Shown here one piece after another: positions 7,623-15,488 of a stretch of DNA of 64,000 bases. The notes beneath the pieces were generated by a model. It ran no database searches, was not told the DNA's origin, and saw only the letters and a list, made by a program, of their open reading frames with translations. Numbering within the stretch: the stretch's first letter is position 1; each line of letters opens with the position of its first letter. The stretch is from Muricomes intestini (GTDB lineage: Bacteria; Bacillota; Clostridia; Lachnospirales; Lachnospiraceae). The stretch lies in contig NZ_SLZZ01000014.1 of assembly GCF_004346165.1 (NCBI RefSeq), forward strand, positions 1 through 64,000. Reading direction: 5' to 3'. Made by a program: the position numbers and the translations under genes.

Positions 7623-8699
7623 TTACGGAGCTTTTACAGGAAAAACTGGTTTTCCGCCATGTAATGTACTGGGTCTGATAACCAGGGGAACTTCGACACC
7701 CTGTGTGACTTTGGGTTCATCTGGCTTTTCAAGACGCCTGAGCAGCAATTCAGCAATAGAGTCTCCTAGTATATAGGTAGAGCACTCCAGAGTAGTCAGT
7801 CCAACGTCGATAAGTCCGGCCCAGCCAAGACTTGTTTCCCATCCCCATTCATCATATCCACAAAGTCCCACTTCATGAGGCATCTCAAGGCCTAAGGAGC
7901 GGATGGCCTTAGCCATATGCAGGAGCGTCACACCATTGCTGGCGATGATTGCAGGAGGGGCCCCAACCTTCAGGCTTGCCTGCATTAGTGTATCCAACTG
8001 ACGTTTTAAATCTTCCGTATCCATGGAATCAATTTGATGGACATAGGAGACAGGGTTTTCAACTCCCAGAGAAGTCAGTTTCTTAATAAAAGCATCCCGT
8101 CGCAGAAAACGAGGGGAAATTTGTTCATACGGCTGCACGAAAAAGTGAAGTGTACCATATCCTTGCTTCACCAGATGCTCCATCGCGTTGTTAATAGGAT
8201 GCTCGTTCTGAAAATAGACAATATCTAAGGTGTAATTATCAATAAATCTGTCTAGCAGTACAATCGGCATTCCTTTATTGGCTAAATCAATTATCATCGG
8301 GTTATTCCTGTTTGTAGTATTTACAATCAGACCGTCAATCTGCTGATTTACCAAAGAATTAAGATAGTGGATTTCCCGATTGTAGCTATTGTCACAATTA
8401 GCGGTGATAATGTTGTAGTCCATATTTAAAAAACAGTCGCCAATTCTTTTGATAACCGCAGAAGAAAAAGGTGACTCTATATCTGCAATCACCAAGCCGA
8501 TTAAAGTGCTTTTGTGGCTTTTTAAACTCCGTGCAATATTATTAGGCTGATAGTTAGCAAGCTCGATAATGGAGCGGATGCGCTCCTTTGTCTGGGGTGA
8601 CATATATTCATATTTTCCATTAAGATAGCGGGAAACTGTAGTTTTAGATACCTGGGCAGAACGGGCAATGTCTGCAATGGTAATATTTTTATCCGGCAT
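7623..8699 (-). CDS. LacI-family regulator, KdgR-like
   Basis: A 358-residue regulator with an N-terminal LacI helix-turn-helix (ITIADIARSAQVSKTTVSRY, residues 6-25), hinge helix and periplasmic-binding-protein-like core (TLIGLVIADIESPFSS near 65-80). Position immediately upstream of kdgK-eda implies a KDG or related sugar-acid inducer, as for Bacillus KdgR; that is inference. Its promoter carries a GAAACCGATAACT motif just after the -10 on the minus strand, repeated about 110 bp away, suggesting autoregulation. Confidence 0.85.
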   Translation of the reverse strand: MPDKNITIADIARSAQVSKTTVSRYLNGKYEYMSPQTKERIRSIIELANYQPNNIARSLKSHKSTLIGLVIADIESPFSSAVIKRIGDCFLNMDYNIITANCDNSYNREIHYLNSLVNQQIDGLIVNTTNRNNPMIIDLANKGMPIVLLDRFIDNYTLDIVYFQNEHPINNAMEHLVKQGYGTLHFFVQPYEQISPRFLRRDAFIKKLTSLGVENPVSYVHQIDSMDTEDLKRQLDTLMQASLKVGAPPAIIASNGVTLLHMAKAIRSLGLEMPHEVGLCGYDEWGWETSLGWAGLIDVGLTTLECSTYILGDSIAELLLRRLEKPDEPKVTQGVEVPLVIRPSTLHGGKPVFPVKAP

Positions 8700-8757
8700 A
8701 TTGTTACCTCTTTTCGATGAATTGTAAATGTTGTATATAGAGCTTTGGCATAATTAC

Positions 8758-8770
8758 GAAACCGATAACT
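8758..8770. promoter_or_regulatory. Candidate LacI-family operator 1
   Basis: GAAACCGATAACT directly downstream of the minus-strand -10 box. A near-copy is at 8871-8884, and related AACCGG cores occur at 9122-9127 and 9140-9145 in the leader of the divergent transporter gene. The shared core is AACCGR. LacI-family sites usually have a central CG, which fits. Confidence 0.4.
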
Positions 8771-8773
8771 ATA

Positions 8774-8801
8774 TTTATACAACAAATTATAACTTTGTCA
8801 A
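8774..8801 (-). promoter_or_regulatory. Promoter of lacI-type regulator
   Basis: On the minus strand TTGACA (8801-8796), 16-nt spacer, TATAAA (8779-8774). It lies 75 nt upstream of the regulator ATG. Confidence 0.6.
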
Positions 8802-8870
8802 TTTATTTTTTCAAGCAGTTTTAATAAAAATAGAATTGAAAGTATAATAATTGGTGAAATGGATGAAATA

Positions 8871-8884
8871 GAAACCGATAAACT
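8871..8884. promoter_or_regulatory. Candidate LacI-family operator 2
   Basis: GAAACCGATAAACT, the second copy of the motif in the 615-bp AT-rich gap between the divergent kdg operon and transporter. The rest of 8802-8989 shows no gene. Confidence 0.35.
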
Positions 8885-8989
8885 ATGCAATTTATCCAAA
8901 AGATTTATTGGATAAATCAAATGTTGCACAAAAATATGATTTAAAAATTTGGTAAAATAAATAAAAAATAAATTTTTTATTAAAAAGTA

Positions 8990-9018
8990 TTGAGATTATT
9001 AAATAATGATTATATAAT
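8990..9018 (+). promoter_or_regulatory. Promoter of transporter-hydantoinase genes
   Basis: TTGAGA (8990-8995), 17-nt spacer, TATAAT (9013-9018). It would leave a leader of almost 300 nt before the transporter ATG. The leader contains paired CCGGT/ACCGG elements (9124-9144) and a strong GGAGGAG followed by a seven-codon frame (GTG 9227 onward) of unknown meaning; I see no recognised riboswitch. Confidence 0.6.
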
Positions 9019-9314
9019 TCTGCTTAACAAGTGCAAGATAAATATTGATTTTGGAAGAAATAAAGTGACAATATTTTATTTGAAATCAAATTAGACTTGT
9101 TTTTTTTGGAGGTCTTGTTAACCGGTACACATAAAGTGAACCGGATTAGGAGAGGGGGCATTTAAAGAGTAAATCTCATGAAAAACAAACTAGAAATTTA
9201 TGGATGATTTAAAGAAAGGAGGAGTGTGATTCGAACATTACATACTTAGTTATCTATATTACCAAATATCAACACGATATATTATACTAACTATGATACA
9301 AGGAGGAATAAGAA

Positions 9315-10637
9315 ATGAATACAATTATAGGTATCTTATTGCTTATAACTTTTTTGGTTTTTGCCGTATATGCAGCAAAAGGCGGAAACCTTATGATGGG
9401 GTTTTTTGTAATGGCTGTCCTTTGGGCAGGACTAGGAGCAATTGCGGGGGTGACAACCTGGAATGCTACCGAGGCTCAGGCAGCAGAAGGTATGATCGAT
9501 ATTAACAATGGTATTTTTCAACAAGGTCCTGAGCTTTGGGGCACAACGGCGGTTGCGATTATCTTTGGCTCCTGGTTTGGGCGTATTCTTGTTGATACAG
9601 GAATTGCACGTACGATTATCCGGACAGCTGTGGAGCTTGGTGGTGACAAACCGTCTATCACCTGTATTTTACTTTCTATTGTAACTGCATTAATTTTTAC
9701 TTCTGCATATGGAGCAGGATCCGTGGTAGCTATTGGTGTTATTGTATTTCCTATTCTTTTATCTCTGGGAATATCCAAGCACTTGGCTACAGCATCCTTT
9801 CTTATGAGTGTTGGTGCAGGACTTTACTTAAATAATGGCTGGCTGTCACAGCTGACGGCTCTGATTCCTGATTTTGATGTTACCTCTACAACATGGAGAA
9901 CCTTTGGTTTTATCGCCTTTGGTGTTCAGATGATAATGATGTGCATTATGGTTCTTGTAAATTCTAAAGCAGATAAGAAACATGCATGGGCAGCGACAAG
10001 CGGAGAATTAAATGACGGAAAAAAAGTAAATCCATTGGCTATGATTACACCACTTATTCCTGTCATTTTGTCCATTTTCTTTGGGTTTAAACCAATTCCA
10101 GCCATTTTGGTTGCTGTCCTATGGGCGCTGATATTTACTGGAAATATGAAAAAATGGAATGATATAGGCTCTCTCGTACAGAAAACATTCCATGACGGTG
10201 TTGCTGATGTGGCCTTAGTATTTGCATTTCTCTTTTTCCTGCAAATGTTCCTGCGTGCGGCGAAGGTTTGTGCACCTCTGATTGCCCCGATTTTGGAGCC
10301 TGTAATGCCTTCTAATCTGTTATTATTGTTTATTATATTCGGCTTGTTTTCTATACTTGCATTATTCCGCGGTCCGTTGACTGTATGGGGAGCCGGGGCG
10401 GCAACCTTAGCAATGTTTCAGGCAATAGGAGGAAGTTACACAGGACAGGTTTTATTTCCCCTGTTTACGATTCCTTCCACGACAATCAATGGTTCCATCT
10501 GTCCGACGCAGTCCTGGTGTCTGTGGGCAATTGGTTATACAAAAACCGGATTGAAAGAATACTTCAAATGTTGTCTGATATGGTGTCTGATTGCATCATT
10601 TATTCTCGAGATTATCGCATACTTTATGTTTGTGTAG
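9315..10637 (+). CDS. GntP/citrate-type organic-acid transporter
   Basis: A 440-residue polytopic membrane protein of the ion-transporter superfamily (GntP/CitM-like), with roughly 11-12 hydrophobic segments from residue 4 to the C-terminus. Typical features are the paired re-entrant-like stretches IVTALIFTSAYGAGSVVAIG and FTIPSTTINGSICPTQSW. The start ATG follows AAGGAGGAATAAGAA. It probably imports an organic or sugar acid. It is transcribed with the hydantoinase gene 103 nt downstream, suggesting the imported compound is a lactam or amide used by that enzyme, although the divergent KDG operon offers an alternative substrate class. Confidence 0.75.
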   Translation: MNTIIGILLLITFLVFAVYAAKGGNLMMGFFVMAVLWAGLGAIAGVTTWNATEAQAAEGMIDINNGIFQQGPELWGTTAVAIIFGSWFGRILVDTGIARTIIRTAVELGGDKPSITCILLSIVTALIFTSAYGAGSVVAIGVIVFPILLSLGISKHLATASFLMSVGAGLYLNNGWLSQLTALIPDFDVTSTTWRTFGFIAFGVQMIMMCIMVLVNSKADKKHAWAATSGELNDGKKVNPLAMITPLIPVILSIFFGFKPIPAILVAVLWALIFTGNMKKWNDIGSLVQKTFHDGVADVALVFAFLFFLQMFLRAAKVCAPLIAPILEPVMPSNLLLLFIIFGLFSILALFRGPLTVWGAGAATLAMFQAIGGSYTGQVLFPLFTIPSTTINGSICPTQSWCLWAIGYTKTGLKEYFKCCLIWCLIASFILEIIAYFMFV

Positions 10638-10740
10638 TCCCAGGTATGTATTCTTAGTGCCTCTGTCTGCAGAATGATAAAGCAGGCAGGGGCCGTCACA
10701 TAAGCAAATCGGAAGTTTAGAAATAAAGGAAAGCACTACA

Positions 10741-12885
10741 GTGAAAGAGGTAATTGGAAACATGGGAAAAGAAATCAGAGTAGGAATTGATGTGGGAGGA
10801 ACACATACAAAGGCGGTAGCAATCGATAATGCTACTCATGAAATTGTAGGACAAAGTGTCGTTATGACAAGTCATGATCATCCATTAGGCGTAGCTGCTG
10901 GTGTTATTGAATGTTTTGAGAACTGTTTGACAAAGAATAATATCGCACCGGAGGATGTTGTTTTCATTGCACATTCTACAACACAGGCTACCAATGCCTT
11001 GCTGGAAGGTGACGTTGCAAAGGTTGGGATTCTTGGAATCGGCCCGGGGGGATTATCAGGTTTAATGTCCAAGAAACAATCTAATATATCGGATATAGAT
11101 TTAGGAACCGGTAGAAAAATTAAAATCTGCCACACTTATTTAAAACAGAAAGGGTTAGATAAAACCTTGGTAGAGCAGGGAATCTCCACGCTTTTGGAGC
11201 AAGGGGCTCAGGTTATCGTCGCGTCTCAGGCATTTGGAGTAGACTCTAATCGGGAAGAAGAACTGGTCAAGGAAGTGGCAGAGAAAAAAGGCATGTTGGT
11301 ATCTGTTGCTTCTGACATTTCCAAGTTGTATGGGCTTACAAGCCGTACAAGAACTGCAGCAATCAATGGCTCCATTCTTCCCAAAATGATGAATACAGCT
11401 AATTCTACTGAAAATGCAGTGAACCAAGCCGGAATCAAGGTTCCACTTATGATTATGAGAGGGGATGGCGGCGTTATGGACATCTCAGAAATGAAGAAAC
11501 GTCCTGTACTGACGATGCTTTCCGGCCCGGCAGCGTCGGTCATAGGGGCTTTGATGTATCTGCGGGCATCTAACGGTATTTATTTTGAAGTGGGAGGTAC
11601 TTCCACGAATATAGGTGTCATTAAAAATGGACGCCCTGCTGTTGAATATTCGGTAGTAGGCGGACACAGGACTTATGTTAACTCACTGGATGTTACCGTA
11701 TTGGGTGTAGCCGGAGGTTCTATGGTTCGGGCTGCGGACCACAAACTGGTAGATGTGGGACCGAGAAGCGCTCATATTGGGGGTATGGAATATGCAGTTT
11801 ACACACCCCTGGAAGAAATCGAGGATCCTCAGCTTGAGTTTTTTTCACCTAAAAAGGGTGACGTTTCAGATTATGTATGCATACGCCTGAAAAATGGAAA
11901 ACGTGTTACCATTACGAACTCTTGCGCAGCAAATATTCTTGGCTATGTAAAAGAAACAGACTACAGTTACGGCAATGTAGAGTCTGCAAAGAAATGCATG
12001 AAACCTCTGGCGGATTATCTTAAAGTATCTGTGGAGGAATGTGCCCGCCAGATATTGGGAAAAGCATTTGAGAAAATCGAACCTGTAATTACTAGGTTTG
12101 CCGAGAAATATAAAATTGAGCATGACCAGATTTCTCTTGTCGGCGTAGGTGGAGGTGCATCTTCACTGCTGCCATTTACAGCCGAAAAGATGGGGCTGAA
12201 TTATTCTATTCCTGAGTATGCGGAAGTCATTTCCTCTATCGGTGTAGCATTGGCTATGGTTCGTGATGTGGTGGAACGTGTGATTCCTAATCCAACCAGT
12301 GAGGATATTACGGAAATTAAAAAGGAAGCAAAAACATTAGCGATTAAGAATGGAGCTACCCCGGAATCCATAGAAGTCCAGATTGAAGTTGATCCCCAGA
12401 CAAGTAAGGTTACGGCGATTGCCTTAGGCTCTACGGAGGTTCAGACAACAGACTTATTAAAGGAATGTGATGAAGAGGAAGCAAGGAAATTAGCAGCTGC
12501 GTCTATGAATCTTTCTGAGGATGCTTTGAAGTGTACGATTCAGAATGATATCTTTTATGTGTTTGAGGCGGATAAGAATGAGAAGCACCAGGTCCGGCTG
12601 CTGGATAAGAAAGGCTTTATTAAGGTCCAGCGCAGTGATGCAAAGGCTGTGGAAGTGAAAGCGGCAGACTGGGAAGCAGCTGTTGATGCTATGTGGAAGG
12701 ATATGCTGGTATATAAGGCAGAAATGGAGCGCACACCGGATTTATACCTGTGTATTGAAGGTAAGGTCCTGGACTATGCCAATACAGTAAGCTTGGAGCA
12801 GTTAAAGATTATTATGGGTACGGAATTTGCAGGGATATATCCCGACGAAAAAATTATTTTACTTGGCGCTCGCAGTGAAGTTTAA
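10741..12885 (+). CDS. Hydantoinase/oxoprolinase family protein (HyuA-like)
   Basis: A 714-residue ATP-dependent hydantoinase/5-oxoprolinase A-type protein. The N-terminal actin-like nucleotide loop is GIDVGGTHTKAVAID, then TTQATNALLEGD in the Hydant_A_N domain. The Hydantoinase_A core follows (MRGDGGVMDISEM, LSGPAASVIGA, FEVGGTSTNIGVI), and a conserved glycine loop VGVGGGASSLLPF comes near residue 470. The start could be GTG 10741 or ATG 10762; the latter sits after AGAGGT and begins right before the conserved strand. No HyuB partner is next to it, so it may act alone or be a member with another role. Substrate unknown. Confidence 0.85.
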   Translation: MKEVIGNMGKEIRVGIDVGGTHTKAVAIDNATHEIVGQSVVMTSHDHPLGVAAGVIECFENCLTKNNIAPEDVVFIAHSTTQATNALLEGDVAKVGILGIGPGGLSGLMSKKQSNISDIDLGTGRKIKICHTYLKQKGLDKTLVEQGISTLLEQGAQVIVASQAFGVDSNREEELVKEVAEKKGMLVSVASDISKLYGLTSRTRTAAINGSILPKMMNTANSTENAVNQAGIKVPLMIMRGDGGVMDISEMKKRPVLTMLSGPAASVIGALMYLRASNGIYFEVGGTSTNIGVIKNGRPAVEYSVVGGHRTYVNSLDVTVLGVAGGSMVRAADHKLVDVGPRSAHIGGMEYAVYTPLEEIEDPQLEFFSPKKGDVSDYVCIRLKNGKRVTITNSCAANILGYVKETDYSYGNVESAKKCMKPLADYLKVSVEECARQILGKAFEKIEPVITRFAEKYKIEHDQISLVGVGGGASSLLPFTAEKMGLNYSIPEYAEVISSIGVALAMVRDVVERVIPNPTSEDITEIKKEAKTLAIKNGATPESIEVQIEVDPQTSKVTAIALGSTEVQTTDLLKECDEEEARKLAAASMNLSEDALKCTIQNDIFYVFEADKNEKHQVRLLDKKGFIKVQRSDAKAVEVKAADWEAAVDAMWKDMLVYKAEMERTPDLYLCIEGKVLDYANTVSLEQLKIIMGTEFAGIYPDEKIILLGARSEV

Positions 12886-12960
12886 CTGAATCGACGAAGC
12901 AGCAAAGCGGATTGTGAATATCCACTTTGATATGTATTGAATCAGAATGGAGGTAAAATT

Positions 12961-13647
12961 ATGCTGAAAGAGATGATCACAATCTTGATGGAGCTGCCGG
13001 ATTGCATATGGGATAGTTACGCTTTTAGCAGAGAGCCTTTAAACGGACGTCTGACAGATGGAAGTAGGAGGAAATATGCCAGACTGGCCCATCAGACAGG
13101 ATGCGCTCAGGCCAAAGAAACAAAAACGGCATTTCCGCAGTTAACAATGGAAGAAATTATACGAAAACTGAACATTGATTTAAAAATAAAAAACATCCAG
13201 GATGATGGCAATTATATTATGTTTGCCTGCTATATGGAGCCAAATCAAATTTTAGTATATAAAAAACCAATCCAGCAGACCATAGAGCTTTTACACCAAA
13301 AAGGTTGTGAAAACCTAATTTCCGAAAATCAGATGCAGGAGATACTTCTAGCTCACGAGTTATTTCACTGGTATGAATACCAAAAGACTAATTTACCAAC
13401 TAGTCAAAAGGTCCTTAGTCTATGGAAAATAGGGCCGCTGGAAAATAAAAGCCGTCTGGTGAGCCTGGGAGAAATTGCCGCTATGGCATTTGCAAAGGAG
13501 ATGCTGGGGTTATCCTATTCTCCATATACTCTGGATATTTTGCTGCTGCTTACGATAAATCTGGGGCTTGCACGAGAATTGTATAATACAATACTGGGGC
13601 TGGCCGGGCTTCCGAAATGTCCGGATGAAGTCTGGGAAGAATTTTGA
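12961..13647 (+). CDS. Putative HExxH metallopeptidase-like protein
   Basis: A 228-residue soluble protein I do not recognise by family. Its main feature is AHELFHWYEYQ, an HExxH-like helix (H-E-L-F-H) as in zinc peptidases of the ImmA/IrrE type, with a downstream LGEIAAMAFAKEMLGL helix that could supply a third ligand. ATG 12961 follows AATGGAGGTAAAATT; an upstream ATG (12937) has no site. It follows the hydantoinase gene by 75 nt and overlaps the region before the next membrane protein, so it is likely co-transcribed. Function cannot be assigned. Confidence 0.7.
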   Translation: MLKEMITILMELPDCIWDSYAFSREPLNGRLTDGSRRKYARLAHQTGCAQAKETKTAFPQLTMEEIIRKLNIDLKIKNIQDDGNYIMFACYMEPNQILVYKKPIQQTIELLHQKGCENLISENQMQEILLAHELFHWYEYQKTNLPTSQKVLSLWKIGPLENKSRLVSLGEIAAMAFAKEMLGLSYSPYTLDILLLLTINLGLARELYNTILGLAGLPKCPDEVWEEF

Positions 13648-13670
13648 AAGCTGGAAATGAGGTAAATAAA

Positions 13671-14219
13671 ATGGGGCTTATTATTGGAACTTTCTATATT
13701 ATAATTTTGGCAGTAACAATTGTAATTATAATACAAAAGAAAAATATAAAGATTGAGGGAGAAGAATTCTGCATTCGTGAAAATAAAATCACCGCTTTTT
13801 TAGGCATAGCTCTTTGGATTGAGAGTGGTATAATTGCATATTATTCAATTACATTTCCTGAAAGATTATTTTTAAATAATAATTCTATAATTAATGTCTG
13901 TATATTTATGGCGGCAAGTGTGTTATTAGGTTCAGGAATGATGCTGTATACTTTTGTGAAGCGTATTGTGTTTACTAAGAATGAGCTGATTTTAGTGAAC
14001 CTGTTGGGACAATTGACCAGAATCGGATGGAATAATATCCGGGGGGTTTCCCAGACAAACGGCAAACGATTAGCTTTCCAGGATAAAGATAGGACCAAAA
14101 TTGTAGTTGGCGGAAACCGCAATATGATGAAAAGGGCCTTCAAAAAAATTTATACGAGGATTCCTAAATTTGTGGACAATACAGAAATACAAAAGCTAGA
14201 GACTACATTAATGAGATGA
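13671..14219 (+). CDS. Small membrane protein with PH-like tail
   Basis: A 182-residue protein with an N-terminal membrane segment (GLIIGTFYIIILAVTIVIII), two more hydrophobic helices (about 43-60 and 75-98), then a beta-rich C-terminal domain (IVFTKNELILVNLLGQ, IGWNNIRGVSQ) with the look of a bacterial PH/YcxB-like fold. ATG 13671 has TGAGGTAAATAAA upstream; a TTG at 13644 overlapping the previous stop is less likely. Unknown function. A strong hairpin follows. Confidence 0.65.
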   Translation: MGLIIGTFYIIILAVTIVIIIQKKNIKIEGEEFCIRENKITAFLGIALWIESGIIAYYSITFPERLFLNNNSIINVCIFMAASVLLGSGMMLYTFVKRIVFTKNELILVNLLGQLTRIGWNNIRGVSQTNGKRLAFQDKDRTKIVVGGNRNMMKRAFKKIYTRIPKFVDNTEIQKLETTLMR

Positions 14220-14232
14220 TGAGGTTCTATTC

Positions 14233-14273
14233 CAATAGGGCTGCACAACCTTTGCGGTTGAGCAGCCCTATTG
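14233..14273. terminator. Hairpin between convergent transcripts
   Basis: CAATAGGGCTGC (14233-14244) pairs perfectly with GCAGCCCTATTG (14262-14273), with further CAACC/GGTTG pairing inside. It lies between convergent genes ending at 14219 and 14292. U-tracts are weak on both sides, so efficiency is uncertain. Confidence 0.65.
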
Positions 14274-14291
14274 TATAACATTCAAAATAGA

Positions 14292-15473
14292 TTACACAAG
14301 TGAGGAAAGCACTTTAGCTTTTGTTACGATTCCTTTTAACTGTCCATCTTTCCCGACAGCTGCAATTGGATATGGAGCTTCGGCGGCCAGTGCCATGATA
14401 TCTGCTACCAGGGTATCCGGATCTACAACCGGTATGTCTTTCTGGACAACATCGGAAATTGGCAGATGGTTCTGTCTTGCATGCACCGCATCAGCGATAG
14501 TCAGAATACCTACCAGATGCAGGTTATCATCCACAACATATACGGTGGAGAGTTCATTTTTATTCATTACCCGGAGTGCCTGTTCTACACCATCGCCTAC
14601 CCGGACCAGTGTCTTCGGAGTAATCATAATGTTATATACGGAGAGAACACGAGATTTGTCAGCGTTATTGATAAATGCCTCCACATATTCATTTGCCGGA
14701 TGTTCGCTCATCTGTTCAGGTGTATCTGTCTGTATCACTTTCCCATCCTTCATAATTGCCACCACATCTCCAAGGTTAAAGGCCTCGTCAATATCGTGTG
14801 TAATAAAGACAACGGTTTTTCTGAGCTTTCGTTGAATCTGTAACAGCTCAAACTGCATATCCTGGCGTACCAAGGGATCAAGGGCGGAAAAAGGCTCATC
14901 CATCAAGAGCACATCTGGGTCGTTTGTAAGAGCACGGGCAATTCCGACCCGCTGACGCATGCCTCCGGAGAGACTGTCACAGGACTGATGTTCCCAGCCG
15001 TTTAGCCCGACCATTGAAATAACCTCCATTGCTTTTTTCTCCCGTTCCTCCTTTGAAATACCCTTGATTTCCAATCCGTAAGCAACATTTCCGAGTACAT
15101 CACGGTGGCTCATTAGACCGAAGGACTGAAATACCATGGCGATTTTATTACGGCGAAACTCTAGAAGTTCTTTTTTTGAAAGTGTGGCAAGGTCTTTGCC
15201 TTCAAACAGTACCTTGCCAGAAGTAGGCTTGTTGAGTCTGTTAAAACAGCGGACCAGCGTGGATTTTCCCGAGCCGGACAAACCAATGATTACAAAAATC
15301 TGACCTTGGGGAATCTTCATATTGACATCCCACAGAGCGACGGAGACACCGGTTTTTTTCTGTACGGCTTCTTTTTCGCTGCCTTCTCTCATCATTTTGG
15401 CAGCTTCCGATTTGTTCAGACCGTACAGCTTGCTGATATTCTGCACTTCAATCATATTTTTTTTGCTTTCCAT
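14292..15473 (-). CDS. busAA: Glycine betaine ABC transporter ATPase
   Basis: ATP-binding subunit of an OpuA/ProV-type osmolyte importer (393 residues from ATG 15473). The Walker A loop is GLSGSGKST, the signature LSGGMRQRVGIARAL and Walker B DVLLMDEPFSALD. The C-terminal 120 residues form a CBS-domain pair (RVLSVYNIMITPKTLVRVG through KGIVTKAKVLSSLV), which in L. lactis OpuA senses ionic strength. ATG 15473 has GGAGGAAAAGGAC before it; ATG 15488 would sit on top of that site. Directly downstream of the fused binding-protein/permease gene. Confidence 0.9.
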   Translation of the reverse strand: MESKKNMIEVQNISKLYGLNKSEAAKMMREGSEKEAVQKKTGVSVALWDVNMKIPQGQIFVIIGLSGSGKSTLVRCFNRLNKPTSGKVLFEGKDLATLSKKELLEFRRNKIAMVFQSFGLMSHRDVLGNVAYGLEIKGISKEEREKKAMEVISMVGLNGWEHQSCDSLSGGMRQRVGIARALTNDPDVLLMDEPFSALDPLVRQDMQFELLQIQRKLRKTVVFITHDIDEAFNLGDVVAIMKDGKVIQTDTPEQMSEHPANEYVEAFINNADKSRVLSVYNIMITPKTLVRVGDGVEQALRVMNKNELSTVYVVDDNLHLVGILTIADAVHARQNHLPISDVVQKDIPVVDPDTLVADIMALAAEAPYPIAAVGKDGQLKGIVTKAKVLSSLV

Positions 15474-15488
15474 GTCCTTTTCCTCCAT

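Noticed and set aside
9025-9314. Riboswitch in the long transporter leader
   Set aside because: Only short weak inverted repeats are visible; no match to a riboswitch core that I know.
14395-14835. Long plus-strand open frame opposite busAA
   Set aside because: Shadow of the well-supported minus-strand ATPase; composition is Ser/Thr-rich with no domain.
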